Assembly: GCF_963666195.1 (NCBI RefSeq)
Contig: NZ_OY762653.1
Coordinates: 558,001 to 622,000 of the forward strand
Direction of reading: 5' to 3'
Length of the DNA stretch: 64,000 nt
Origin: Trichococcus shcherbakoviae
Lineage (GTDB): Bacteria > Bacillota > Bacilli > Lactobacillales > Aerococcaceae
This document shows, piece by piece, positions 55,120-63,434 of this stretch. Made by a program: the position numbers and the translations under genes. Under the pieces are notes generated by a model. It was not told where the DNA came from. It saw only the letters and a program-made list of their open reading frames with translations, and ran no database searches. Numbering within the stretch: position 1 is the stretch's first letter; every line of letters starts with the position of its first letter.

Positions 55120-55986
55120 TTATTCTACAAGCCCGGATTGGCGTTCCAGTGTGAAACCCTTCCCGGCAACCTCATGCACCTGACCGATGATCACGAAAGC
55201 AAAAGGATCAATATCGTTGACCAAGGCGTTGATGGCGGACAGTTTACGCTGCTCGATGACGCACAGCACCGCTTGCTGCTGCGCCCCCTCGAAAGCCGTT
55301 TCGATATTCACCAGCGTCAGACCGACGTCCTGCACATACAGCAACGCTTCTTTGATTTCCTCAAACTTTTTGGAAATGATGAAAAGCTGCATCTTATTTG
55401 TCCCGGTTACCATAACTTTATTGATGACGATGGACGTCAGGAACACCATGATGAGCCCGTAAAGGATCTGTTCCATGCTGGAAAAGAACGCCTGGATCAG
55501 TAAAAAAATGACGTCGAACGTGTACATCCCGACCGCAACCGGAATGCGGAAATGCTTGTTCAGAAGCAACGGCGGAATATCCATCCCACCTGTTGAAGCA
55601 CCGACCTTAAAAACAAGCCCGACACCCAACCCGCAGAGGATCCCTGCATAGATTGCCGAAAGCAAAATATCATCGGTCATGTCCTGCAAAGTGGGTATTG
55701 TCCGGAAAAAAGTCAAAAAAGTCGGAAAAATGATTGTACTCAGAATCGTCGTCAAGGCGAACTTCTTGCCCAACAAGGCGGCCCCAACGAAAAACATGAA
55801 GCCGTTGAATATCAGCACGACCGAGGAAATGTTCAATCCGAAGAAATGATTCAAAATAATGGCAAGCCCCGTCGATCCCCCAGCAATCAGATTTTTCGGC
55901 AAAATGAACGCCGCAATCGCAAATGCGACAATAACGTTTCCAGCAATGACTGCAACTATCGGTTTTAATGTATGTAAAAGCTTCAA
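55120..55986 (-). CDS. YitT-family membrane protein (DUF161 plus DUF2179)
   Basis: This 288-residue protein has five to six membrane segments with the duplicated DUF161 pattern (GGSTGLAIILNHFFGLN and GASTGGMDIPPLLLN). A C-terminal cytoplasmic DUF2179 domain of about 80 residues follows. The function is unknown; family members are common in Firmicutes. TTG 55986 is chosen because AAAGGAGG lies seven bases upstream. Confidence 0.85.
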   Translation of the reverse strand: MKLLHTLKPIVAVIAGNVIVAFAIAAFILPKNLIAGGSTGLAIILNHFFGLNISSVVLIFNGFMFFVGAALLGKKFALTTILSTIIFPTFLTFFRTIPTLQDMTDDILLSAIYAGILCGLGVGLVFKVGASTGGMDIPPLLLNKHFRIPVAVGMYTFDVIFLLIQAFFSSMEQILYGLIMVFLTSIVINKVMVTGTNKMQLFIISKKFEEIKEALLYVQDVGLTLVNIETAFEGAQQQAVLCVIEQRKLSAINALVNDIDPFAFVIIGQVHEVAGKGFTLERQSGLVE

Positions 55987-56181
55987 ACAAGCCCCTCCTT
56001 TATTTAGGATAACCTTCAGTAAAAAGATATCCACGACATTATAACAGATATATGCTGGATGGAAAGCGTAGTAGCACATTTTATAAACCAAAAATGAAGT
56101 GCCCGGTCTGTAATGAAAGGATATAAACCGCTCAGCAGGAAGTGGTCTGCCGATTAATACTAATATTGGAGGAATATGATT

Positions 56182-56469
56182 ATGGCTAAGAGGTTCAAAG
56201 GTGAAGACGGTAAAGTGTATATTGAAAAGAAACCATTTTACAAAAAATAGTGGGTCTGGTTAGTGGTAGTGCTGATTCTAGGAATTGGATCACTGCGGGG
56301 AGAAGACACTACAATCCCGAGCGAATATAAATCCGCTTCAAATAAAGCAGATTCTTATGCCCATACGATGCATATGTCCAAGGCCGAAACATATGATCAA
56401 TTAATTTCAGAATTTGGGGAACAATTTACTCCCGAAGAAGCTGATTATGCAATTTCAAATGTGAACTAA
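56182..56469 (+). pseudogene. Ltp-type (superinfection-exclusion-like) protein gene with in-frame amber codon
   Basis: From ATG 56182 (TTGGAGG upstream) the frame encodes a Lys-rich start and KKPFYKK, then TAG at 56248-56250, then WVWLVVVLILGIG (a membrane segment) and a single Ltp-like repeat (SNKADSYAHTMHMSKAETYD...FGEQFTPEEADYAISNV). Homologues usually read KKWWFWL at this place, so the stop probably came from one G-to-A change in a TGG codon. Everything downstream stays open. The Ltp domain of phage TP-J34 blocks DNA injection by related phages. Readthrough or a downstream restart (GTG 56263) is possible. Confidence 0.7.
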
Positions 56470-56478
56470 TAAAACCAA

Positions 56479-56526
56479 CAAAAAAGGATTTCCGACATCG
56501 ATGTGATGAAGGAAACCCTTTTTTTG
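56479..56526. terminator. Terminator between the Ltp-like gene and tRNA-Leu
   Basis: AAAAAAGGATTTCC pairs with GGAAACCCTTTTTT (one mismatch). It can end transcripts from both sides. Confidence 0.75.
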
Positions 56527-56534
56527 TATTATTA

Positions 56535-56618
56535 TGCGGCCAAGAAGACTCGAACTTCCACGGGAGATACTCCCACCAGCCCCTCAAGCTGGCGCGTCTG
56601 CCATTCCGCCATGACCGC
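56535..56618 (-). tRNA. tRNA-Leu (anticodon GAG)
   Basis: The minus strand folds as a class II tRNA of 84 bases. The acceptor GCGGTCA pairs with TGGCCGC, the anticodon stem is CCAGC/GCTGG with loop TTGAGGG, a variable arm GGGAGTATCTCCC follows, and the T arm contains GTTCGAGTC. The discriminator is A and no CCA is encoded. Confidence 0.93.
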
Positions 56619-57015
56619 AAAACCAACTATTTCATTATACTTTTGAAGTGGTTTTCTGTCAACGAAAGTTGCAAAATATTTTGTTTGATCATTTTTCAAA
56701 AATACCCTCCGAATAGCAAAATATTGATGGATAAAAAGGACATCATCATTTTTGACTTCGTCTATCGGAACAGATACAGCCGTTCAATCTTTAAGCAAAG
56801 TGATTTTCTGCCGACGATTTCGCAAAAATATTCACAGGCTATGCAGGATAAGCTGATGGACGTCTGGTCCTCAAAAGTGACATGGCCGAACACAGACTGA
56901 GGACATATACAAAAATATTTACCAAAAAAGCGTCGTAAAGCCCCTTGCTTTAGCTATGGGGATATAAGACGTGCACTCAGTTGTGTTATGTGGGAATTCG
57001 CTGTATAATCAATGT

Positions 57016-57426
57016 ATGGAAAATAAAAAATATAAATCAAATCATAACATCACTTATTCTTGTACCTACCATGTTGTCTGGTGTCCAAAATATCGGCGAA
57101 AGGTCCTTGTCGGACCAGTAGCGGCACGCTTAAAGGAGCTCATTGTAGAAACGTGCACCGGTCTATCCGTCGAAATTCAGGAAATGGAGATCATGCCAGA
57201 CCACGTTCACCTCCTATTGGATATAGATCCACAATTCGGGGTTCACAAAGCAGTCAAACGCATCAAGGGAGTTTCTTCCCGCGTGCTGAGACAGGAGTTT
57301 AAGGAACTGACGACGAAGCTACCCACTCTTTGGTCGAATAGCTATTTCGTTTCCACAGTGGGTGGGGCACCGCTTGAAATGATCAAGCAATACATCCAAA
57401 GCCAAAAGACCTCACAACGCCAGTAA
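57016..57426 (+). CDS. tnpA: IS200-like transposase TnpA (Y1 HUH)
   Basis: This 136-residue protein has the HUH motif in MPDHVHLLLDI and the catalytic Tyr in PLEMIKQYIQSQK near the C-terminus. It cuts and joins single-stranded element ends at the subterminal hairpins. ATG 57016 is the likely start. It is followed 34 bp later by tnpB. Confidence 0.92.
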   Translation: MENKKYKSNHNITYSCTYHVVWCPKYRRKVLVGPVAARLKELIVETCTGLSVEIQEMEIMPDHVHLLLDIDPQFGVHKAVKRIKGVSSRVLRQEFKELTTKLPTLWSNSYFVSTVGGAPLEMIKQYIQSQKTSQRQ

Positions 57427-57460
57427 ATGCAAAGGGATCCTCAGGAAAGGAGGAACACGT

Positions 57461-58975
57461 ATGGCTAAAAGCAAAACAGCTTCATTCGTCGTAGAGCTGG
57501 GACTTGTTACACATCAAAATGAACAAGCAGTGCTGGATAAGCGTTTCAAAATTGCTGAAAAACTGTATAACAAGGTCTTGTACCATGCGCGGACGCAGCT
57601 AACAGAGTTGTATAAGAACCGTAGATACCGAGACGTGCTGGCAGAACGCCGCTTGTCCATCAAAGCAAACGACAAGAATCGTGTGATGGCGTGCAACAAG
57701 GAATTGCAAGCTATCCAAAAGACCTTCGGTATGACGGAATACGCTTTGCATGCCTACATCGGACGGATGCGCGAGGCGTACAAGAAGCACATCGACAGCT
57801 TCACAGCGCAGAAAATCGCTTCTGCGGTCTGGACAAGCGTGTCCTCCCTTCTGTATGGAAAAGGGAAAAAGGTACACTTCAAAAAGTTCGGGCAGCTGGA
57901 ATCGTTGGAGGGCAAGTCGAACGCTACGGGCATGCGCTTCAAAGGCGACCGTTTGGAGTGGAACGGGCTGATTCTGCCCGTCACTATGCGTGCCAACGAT
58001 TTATTCGTTCAGGAATCCCTCTCCTTGCACCGGGTGAAATACTGCCGCATCGTACGCAAGGCGTTCAAGGGCGGCAATCAATACTTCCTGCAACTGGTGC
58101 TGGAAGGCATCCCGCCGGTGAAACGCAACCATAATACAGGCATGTCCCGCCGAAAACCCGCTCCGAATGCGGAAGTGGGCATCGACATCGGCACCTCTAC
58201 GGTGGCGGTGGTAGGTGATGACGGCGTCATCTTGAAGGAATTATTTCCAGAAGGAGCGTCCTATGACCGCGCGATTCATCTGTTGCAACGAAAACTGGAC
58301 CGGAGTCGCCGCGCAACCAACCCCGCCAACTTTAATGTCGACGGTACCGTCAAGCAGGGTGTCAAGTTGATCTGGGTACGGAGCAAGAACTACATGAAAA
58401 TAATGTTTCGCTTGAAGGACCTCTACCGTCGTCGGGCGGTGGCATTAAAAGAAGCCCACAACAAAACCGCCAATGCCATCCTGGCACTGGGTAATCAGGT
58501 TTATGTGGAGGCCATGGATTTCCGCGCATTGATGAAGCGGGCCAAAGAGACCACTGTCAATAAGGACGGGCGATTCAATCGCAAGGGGCGCTATGGCAAG
58601 TCCATCGGTTATCATGCGCCGGCTATGTTGGTCGGCATCATGAAGCAAAAAGCACCCCAAGAAGGGGGCGCGCTATACGAGGTGGATACCTTTAAATTCC
58701 GTGCCAGCCAGTATAACCACGTAAACGATACGTATATCAAAAAGACACGTGATGAACGTACGACCTTTGTTGCCGGGCAGCTTGTCCAACGGGATCTGTA
58801 CAGTGCATTCCTCCTGAAAAACAGCCAAACGACACGCAACGAGACTGACCGCACAAAATGTAGCGCGACGTTTGCTACCTTCCTGGCGCACCACGACACC
58901 TGCATCCAGACGCTCTGCCAATCAACCGGACGCCGGTCCTGCAATTTCGGACTGCGAGATTTTCAATTAGCTTAA
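57461..58975 (+). CDS. tnpB: TnpB-type RNA-guided nuclease without the Cys4 zinc ribbon
   Basis: This 504-residue protein, longer than the usual ~400, has the RuvC-like site: Asp242 in VGIDIGTSTVAV, Glu350 in VYVEAMDF and Asp445 in VQRDLYSAF. The segment where standard TnpB has a CxxC...CxxC zinc ribbon reads RASQYNHVNDTYIKKTRDER and has no cysteine. TnpB proteins are guided by an omega-RNA from the element's right end to cut DNA at the donor site and so retain the element. AAGGAGG lies before the ATG. The catalytic residues look intact. Confidence 0.85.
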   Translation: MAKSKTASFVVELGLVTHQNEQAVLDKRFKIAEKLYNKVLYHARTQLTELYKNRRYRDVLAERRLSIKANDKNRVMACNKELQAIQKTFGMTEYALHAYIGRMREAYKKHIDSFTAQKIASAVWTSVSSLLYGKGKKVHFKKFGQLESLEGKSNATGMRFKGDRLEWNGLILPVTMRANDLFVQESLSLHRVKYCRIVRKAFKGGNQYFLQLVLEGIPPVKRNHNTGMSRRKPAPNAEVGIDIGTSTVAVVGDDGVILKELFPEGASYDRAIHLLQRKLDRSRRATNPANFNVDGTVKQGVKLIWVRSKNYMKIMFRLKDLYRRRAVALKEAHNKTANAILALGNQVYVEAMDFRALMKRAKETTVNKDGRFNRKGRYGKSIGYHAPAMLVGIMKQKAPQEGGALYEVDTFKFRASQYNHVNDTYIKKTRDERTTFVAGQLVQRDLYSAFLLKNSQTTRNETDRTKCSATFATFLAHHDTCIQTLCQSTGRRSCNFGLRDFQLA

Positions 58976-59183
58976 CAAATGGATATAGCAACCAAAAGGT
59001 TCAGCTGTGAGTCTTCAACGCGAATGGTGCCATCGGGCGCCTTGTTGAGAAAGTCTAAGGGCTTTTGGGAATAGAACGGAAATAGAAAAACGACATCTCC
59101 ACTTTTTTGGAAATATCGCCAGTACGGTCCGTGACGTCCCAACAGCCCTTGGAACCCCCTGGATTTATCCATGGGGAGCAGTC
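58850..59183 (+). ncRNA. Expected omega-RNA region at the right end
   Basis: TnpB guide scaffolds start inside the 3' part of tnpB and end at the right-end hairpin. Here that hairpin is at 59155-59176, so the guide would be read from about 59184 onward (TTATGGATTGG). The boundaries are inferred from the family, not measured. Confidence 0.4.
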
Positions 59184-59340
59184 AGTTATGGATTGGTGGG
59201 TACAATTTCCGGATGGATGTCCGAGGATTTTTCTGCTTCTCCCGAAACAGTGACACAGGATTTCGTCGATTTCTACAATCTGAAAATCGAAACCATGAAA
59301 AAGTAATCATTATCTAATTATTCAGCTTTATGTTGAGAAA

Positions 59341-59620
59341 AGCTGAACGGGTTCGTTCAGCCCTGAAAGAAATTTAGGAAATCTGGCCTCACAACGTTCC
59401 CTGCGGTCACCTTATACTGGGAGTCTAAGGGATGAATCCCTAAGACTCCCATGCAAATGAGCATCGTAAAGCGCAATTGCTGAGAGACTTTCTGCGTCAG
59501 CAGATTAGTCGAACAGTATGTCTTGGCTCGCAGAGACAAGAGGTTCCTTATTCTTTTTTCCGAAGGGCTTACCCGTGAAGCTGGCCATCAAATTTGATTG
59601 CATGAAACATGTTGCAAATC
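59341..59620. other. Structured remnant resembling an IS605-type right end
   Basis: Between the TetR remnant and ISLre2 copy 2 lies a gene-free stretch with a long hairpin, GGGAGTCTAAGGGA-TGAA-TCCCTAAGACTCCC (59429-59460), and a smaller GCTGAAC/GTTCAGC hairpin. On the minus strand it resembles decayed right ends of solo TnpB elements. No tnpB reading frame remains. Confidence 0.4.
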
Positions 59621-59799
59621 TGTGAAACACCTATGGTGACGCACTTTTCAATTCGAAAAAATTTATACTTTTATATGAAAACAGTCCCTAAGTGTATAAT
59701 TTTTCTATGCAAAACTATTCTTTTGTTGAAATAGTCAAAAAGAAGACCTTACAATACAACTAAAGGTTGGTAGCCAATTTAGTGTAGAGGAAGGTCTTC

Positions 59800-61200
59800 A
59801 TGGAAAAAATTATAGCAGAAATTCACCACATAATAAAGGATTCAAATCATGTGCTTGATGCAGAAACTACGCTTCAGGCTTATTTCTCAGATCTTGTAAG
59901 TCAACTCATGAAGGAGGCCTTAGAGGCCTTGGATAGCGAGTTGTACGTTCCGTTTAAAGCGGAAGGATGGCGTATCGCCAACAGGGATTCACGCACGATT
60001 ACTTTCACATTCGGTACAGTCGAGTTTATGCGTAGACGTTTAAAGAAGAAAGGTGAAAAGAGCTTTTTCCCACTGGATAACATCTGTGGCTTCAATAAAA
60101 GCGAGCGCTACTCTACCCTTTTACAAAAGCAAGTGGCCGAACTTGTGACTGGCAGCGTCTACCGCGGTGTGGCCGAAGCCGTCACTAAACTGACTTCGTT
60201 CAGCATGAGCCATGGAACAGTGGGCAATATTGTGAAATCGGTAGGAGAAAAGCAAGCGCAGTGGGAGAAACAAAACTTAGAAGAATACGAAGTGGCCTTA
60301 CCCGAAGAACAGAAAGAAGTACCTTTTCTCTTGGTAGAAGGCGATGGGATCGTCATTAAAGGCAAGGGGAAAAGAAAAGAAGAGATCCACCGAGTCCAAA
60401 TAGCAGAAGGCGTCACAACAAGCGGGAAAAGAAAGAAACTGAAAAATCCGATATTTGTGTCATCGTTGAAATCAGCGAAAGATGCATGGGAGAAAGCAGC
60501 GATTTATTTAGGGAGTCATTACGATCTCAAAAATACGGTAGTCATTTCGAACACCGATGGTGGCTCAGGTTATCGGGCAGAGGACTGTGCCATGGCAATT
60601 GGTGTGTGTAAGGAACATATCCATCAGGTGGATCGCTATCACGTTCACAAAAAGATTAAGAGCCGTCTTTCTTGGTGTCCAGAGATGGAACTGCCGCTGA
60701 AAAAGGCCCTATGGTCCTATGATTGGGATTCGATTGCGATTGTGTTGGATACGATTGAAAGTAAAATCTCGCTAGAACAGGAGAAAGATCAAAAAGAGGA
60801 GTTACGACTTTTGGCAGCCTACCTAGAAAGAAACTGGGCGTATCTTCGTCCGTTAAGAGAAATCGAATCCTGCAAAGGAATCCGGGGAATTGGAAGCTGT
60901 GAAAGTAATCATCGACCTTACAGCTACCGAATGAAAGGTAATGGGAAATACTGGAGCCATGATGGCGCTCGGGCGATGGTCTCCATCATTGAAGGTAAGA
61001 AGATGGGAACCCTAGAAAAAGCGTTAACGGAGCCAGTACGTACCGTTCCGGAAAGTTTAGCGGTAAAACTGAAATTCGCAGTCAGAAATGCGTTAAAGAA
61101 ACATTCTGGCAGAGAGAGGACACCCGCTAGACAGGCTGGTATACCAGCGATGAACGCGACCTGCAGCATGGGAATGATGAAGAAAATATTTGCGAGTTAA
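59800..61200 (+). CDS. ISLre2-family transposase, copy 2
   Basis: Its 466 residues are the same as in the copy at 23047-24447, with the SNTDGGSG and ESNHRPYSYR motifs. GAGGAAGG lies before the ATG. It appears intact. Confidence 0.92.
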   Translation: MEKIIAEIHHIIKDSNHVLDAETTLQAYFSDLVSQLMKEALEALDSELYVPFKAEGWRIANRDSRTITFTFGTVEFMRRRLKKKGEKSFFPLDNICGFNKSERYSTLLQKQVAELVTGSVYRGVAEAVTKLTSFSMSHGTVGNIVKSVGEKQAQWEKQNLEEYEVALPEEQKEVPFLLVEGDGIVIKGKGKRKEEIHRVQIAEGVTTSGKRKKLKNPIFVSSLKSAKDAWEKAAIYLGSHYDLKNTVVISNTDGGSGYRAEDCAMAIGVCKEHIHQVDRYHVHKKIKSRLSWCPEMELPLKKALWSYDWDSIAIVLDTIESKISLEQEKDQKEELRLLAAYLERNWAYLRPLREIESCKGIRGIGSCESNHRPYSYRMKGNGKYWSHDGARAMVSIIEGKKMGTLEKALTEPVRTVPESLAVKLKFAVRNALKKHSGRERTPARQAGIPAMNATCSMGMMKKIFAS

Positions 61201-61218
61201 TCAGAATTTTCTTCAAAT

Positions 61219-61269
61219 CCTCCGGGAATACAGTGAATTACGCTTTTTGATTCACTGTATTCCCGGAGG
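61219..61269 (+). terminator. Perfect 20-bp hairpin downstream of the ISLre2 transposase, copy 2
   Basis: This is the same CCTCCGGGAATACAGTGAAT palindrome as in copy 1, 18 bp past the stop. Confidence 0.6.
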
Positions 61270-61450
61270 GAAGGGCAAGCGACGCGCGCCAAAGCTTCAG
61301 GGACAATATTAAAACAATTTCAAATTGGCACTACAAGTAAGGTTTCTGAACTTTGCATAGAAAAGATTGACACATACAAACAGTCCCTAAAAAAAGACAA
61401 AAAAACACTCTCATGGTATAATTTTTTGAAAATAGTATGAAAGCTTGGAT

Positions 61451-62629
61451 CTATGCCATTCCCGTGGTTATAGATCCTTTTTCTTTGTTTATAATTAACT
61501 CGTCATATCTTTGTCCCGTCTTTAGAAGAACATAGACAATCCTTAATAATTTATGCGCTGTTGCAACAGCGGCCTTTGCCTTCGGCATACGTTGAGATAG
61601 CTTCACGAAGAACGAATGAAAGGTTCCGGATTTTGAACGTCCGGCGCTGATTCCCGCTCGACACAGCGCTACTTTCAAATATTTATTTCCTTTCGTGGCA
61701 TTCGATCGCTTCTTTATGCCTGCGCTTTCGTAATTACCTGGACATAAGCCTGCCCAAGAAGCTAGATTCTCTGCTGTTTGAAAAGCATTCACTGTACAAC
61801 CTATTTCAGCGAGTATAACTTCTGCTGTTAGTTTACTAATTCCAGGGATTTCTATGAGCCGGAGATATACATCTGAAAATTTTTCAGTGTATTCATCAAT
61901 TAGTTGGTTTAGCTCTGAAATCTCTTCCTCTAAGCGAAGGATTGTCTGAAGATGCAAGTTTAAAAAAGCCCGATCACATTTGCTTAAACAACCATCCATC
62001 GCTCTAACGAGCTCTGCTATACTCGCTTTGACTTTTCCGTGGATTTCTCTTGCAACTACTTCTTCAGTAATTTTTTCACCATTGATAAACAAAGTCAAAA
62101 GAGCCTTACCTGTTTTTCCAAAGATATTGGACAAATAGCTGGTCAACTTTATATTGGCTCTCTGCAAAATATTATGGATTTCATTAACGCGCTTCGTTTT
62201 TTCTTGCTTTACTGAAGACCGCTGCCTTGTTAAATAACGCAATTCCTGTGTTTCTTTATCAGGAACGTAGCTGGCATTAACCAAGCCACAGCGACCTAAT
62301 AGCGCTATCCACTCCGCATCTTTCATATCTGTTTTTCTTCCAGGTACATTTTTTATGTGTTGTGGGTTGGCTAAAATCAGGTGAAAATCTTCGGGTTCCA
62401 ATATGTTCCAGACTGGTTTCCAATACTGTCCTGTACTTTCCATCAGCACATGCGACACTTCCAGCTCTTTCAGCCATTCGGAAAGAGACCGTAGGTCAAA
62501 AGTGGTTGTGCCAAATGTTTTTTGGGTCTTTTTGGGACGACTTGAAGTAAGTTTTCCAACGAGCACACAGGCTGTGATAGATTTTTGATGAACATCCAAT
62601 CCACAGCAATGAATCACCATTACTTCCAT
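61451..62629 (-). CDS. IS110-family transposase (bridge-RNA-guided recombinase)
   Basis: This 392-residue protein has the DEDD RuvC-like N-terminal domain (GLDVHQKSI, MESTGQYW, KTDMKDAEW) and the C-terminal Tnp domain with IPGISKLTAEVILAEIG and GLCPGNYESAGIKKR, where the conserved Ser lies. IS110 enzymes use a bridge RNA from the element ends to choose donor and target. AGGAGAGG precedes the ATG. The element ends could not be fixed by eye. Confidence 0.9.
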   Translation of the reverse strand: MEVMVIHCCGLDVHQKSITACVLVGKLTSSRPKKTQKTFGTTTFDLRSLSEWLKELEVSHVLMESTGQYWKPVWNILEPEDFHLILANPQHIKNVPGRKTDMKDAEWIALLGRCGLVNASYVPDKETQELRYLTRQRSSVKQEKTKRVNEIHNILQRANIKLTSYLSNIFGKTGKALLTLFINGEKITEEVVAREIHGKVKASIAELVRAMDGCLSKCDRAFLNLHLQTILRLEEEISELNQLIDEYTEKFSDVYLRLIEIPGISKLTAEVILAEIGCTVNAFQTAENLASWAGLCPGNYESAGIKKRSNATKGNKYLKVALCRAGISAGRSKSGTFHSFFVKLSQRMPKAKAAVATAHKLLRIVYVLLKTGQRYDELIINKEKGSITTGMA

Positions 62630-62639
62630 TAGAATCCTC

Positions 62640-62825
62640 TCCTAATTGAAATATTAGAAAGCAGCGGATTTATCCTTTTGGAATTACAAAGTAATTTTAT
62701 ATTCATGCTCAAGGCATAGTCGGTTTATCTCGAAAGGATAAATCATTCAGTTTCCTAGACGGGTTCGGGAACACCACTTAGTATATCGAATTTGTACCGC
62801 TTTCCATTTTCATTATACTAGAAGA
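62640..62825 (-). ncRNA. Candidate IS110 bridge RNA in the left end
   Basis: About 190 gene-free bases lie upstream of the transposase on its strand, where IS110-group bridge RNAs are made. A TATAAT-like hexamer lies near 62815, and GATTTATCC appears twice (62660s and inverted near 62740), allowing a long internal stem. Loops cannot be assigned by eye. Confidence 0.45.
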
Positions 62826-62889
62826 AATATTGTTTTCAGAAGTGGTTTGGATTGCGGAACGCAATCTTATTGTTTCCTAGTTATGGAAC

Positions 62890-62938
62890 AAAAAAGATGG
62901 GACCCCAATCAATTATTGATCGCGGTCCCATCTTTTTA
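62890..62938 (-). terminator. Terminator of tex-sprT
   Basis: AAAAAGATGGGACC pairs with GGTCCCATCTTTTT and gives a U-run on the minus strand, 30 bp past the sprT stop. Confidence 0.8.
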
Positions 62939-62967
62939 TGTGCCATTGAATCCTGCTTGCCGCAAAG

Positions 62968-63420
62968 TTAACCCGTTATCTTCAGCTTCCCCTTGCACTT
63001 ACCGCAGACATACTTCTTCAGATCGATCCTTCTTTTCCTCGGATACATCTGTCCGCAGGCACTGCAACTGTAAAGCCATTTCGGCGGCGCAACAATTCCA
63101 GCCTGGCGCAGGTCCTTTACGAACCGGCTCCCCCCGCTCGCCTTCAGCAAGTTCAGGAAATCGGCATCCCGATGCTGGTAGCCCCGGCCTTCCAGATGCA
63201 AGTGGTAGTGGCAGAGTTCGTGTTTGACAACCTTCTCCAGTTCTTCCATTCCGTGCAACTCCAGCACCAACGGATTGAAATCCAAATCGTGGCTTCCCAG
63301 GTGGTAGCGCCCGCCTGTCGTCTTGAGGCGGCGGTTAAAACTGGCGCGGTGGCGGAACGGTTTCCGGAAAATGGTAATCGAAATGTGTTCCACCAACCGT
63401 TGCAGTTCTTGTTCGTTCAT
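62968..63420 (-). CDS. SprT-like metalloprotease-fold protein
   Basis: This 150-residue protein has the zinc metallopeptidase motif KHELCHYHLHLEG (HExxH, residues about 66-78). A C-terminal zinc ribbon follows, CSACGQMYPRKR...CGKCKGKL. SprT/YdcK proteins occur next to tex in Bacillus as here; the role may be DNA-protein crosslink repair by analogy with Spartan, but this is not established. It starts 14 bp after the tex stop. Confidence 0.88.
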   Translation of the reverse strand: MNEQELQRLVEHISITIFRKPFRHRASFNRRLKTTGGRYHLGSHDLDFNPLVLELHGMEELEKVVKHELCHYHLHLEGRGYQHRDADFLNLLKASGGSRFVKDLRQAGIVAPPKWLYSCSACGQMYPRKRRIDLKKYVCGKCKGKLKITG

Positions 63421-63434
63421 CTATTTGTTCCTCA

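Larger units (their letters stand above)
56923..59183 (+). mobile_element. IS200/IS605-type element with tnpA and tnpB (ends approximate)
   Basis: The left end follows TTAC (56919-56922), the target used by IS608-like elements, and carries a subterminal hairpin CCCC...GGGG at 56941-56961. The right end carries hairpin CCCC-TGGA-TTTA-TCCA-GGGG at 59155-59176. The exact right end is inferred from restoring the interrupted TetR frame. No target duplication is expected for this single-strand mechanism. Confidence 0.75.
56660..59304 (+). pseudogene. TetR-family regulator remnant, frameshifted and split by IS200/IS605
   Basis: Upstream of the element, frames encode LFDHFSKIPSE, then KILMDKKDIIIFDFVYRN, FLPTISQKY and, after a frame change near 56897, TEDIYKNIY. 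Downstream of the element the frame continues YGLVGTISGWMSEDF to DFYNLKIETMKK and a stop at 59304. Together they match the C-terminal ligand domain of TetR regulators. The DNA-binding N-terminus is missing next to the tRNA. Joining 56922 to 59184 restores an open frame across the insertion. Confidence 0.65.
59688..61377 (+). mobile_element. ISLre2-family element, copy 2 (1690 bp)
   Basis: It has the same length, ends and encoded protein as 22870-24559 but the opposite orientation. The 9-bp direct repeat AAACAGTCC flanks it (59679-59687 and 61378-61386). Confidence 0.93.

Noticed and set aside
56643-56900. 85-codon ORF as a genuine small gene
   Set aside because: Its C-terminal two thirds match the middle of TetR regulators and homology continues in another frame and beyond the IS, so it is a fragment of a pseudogene.
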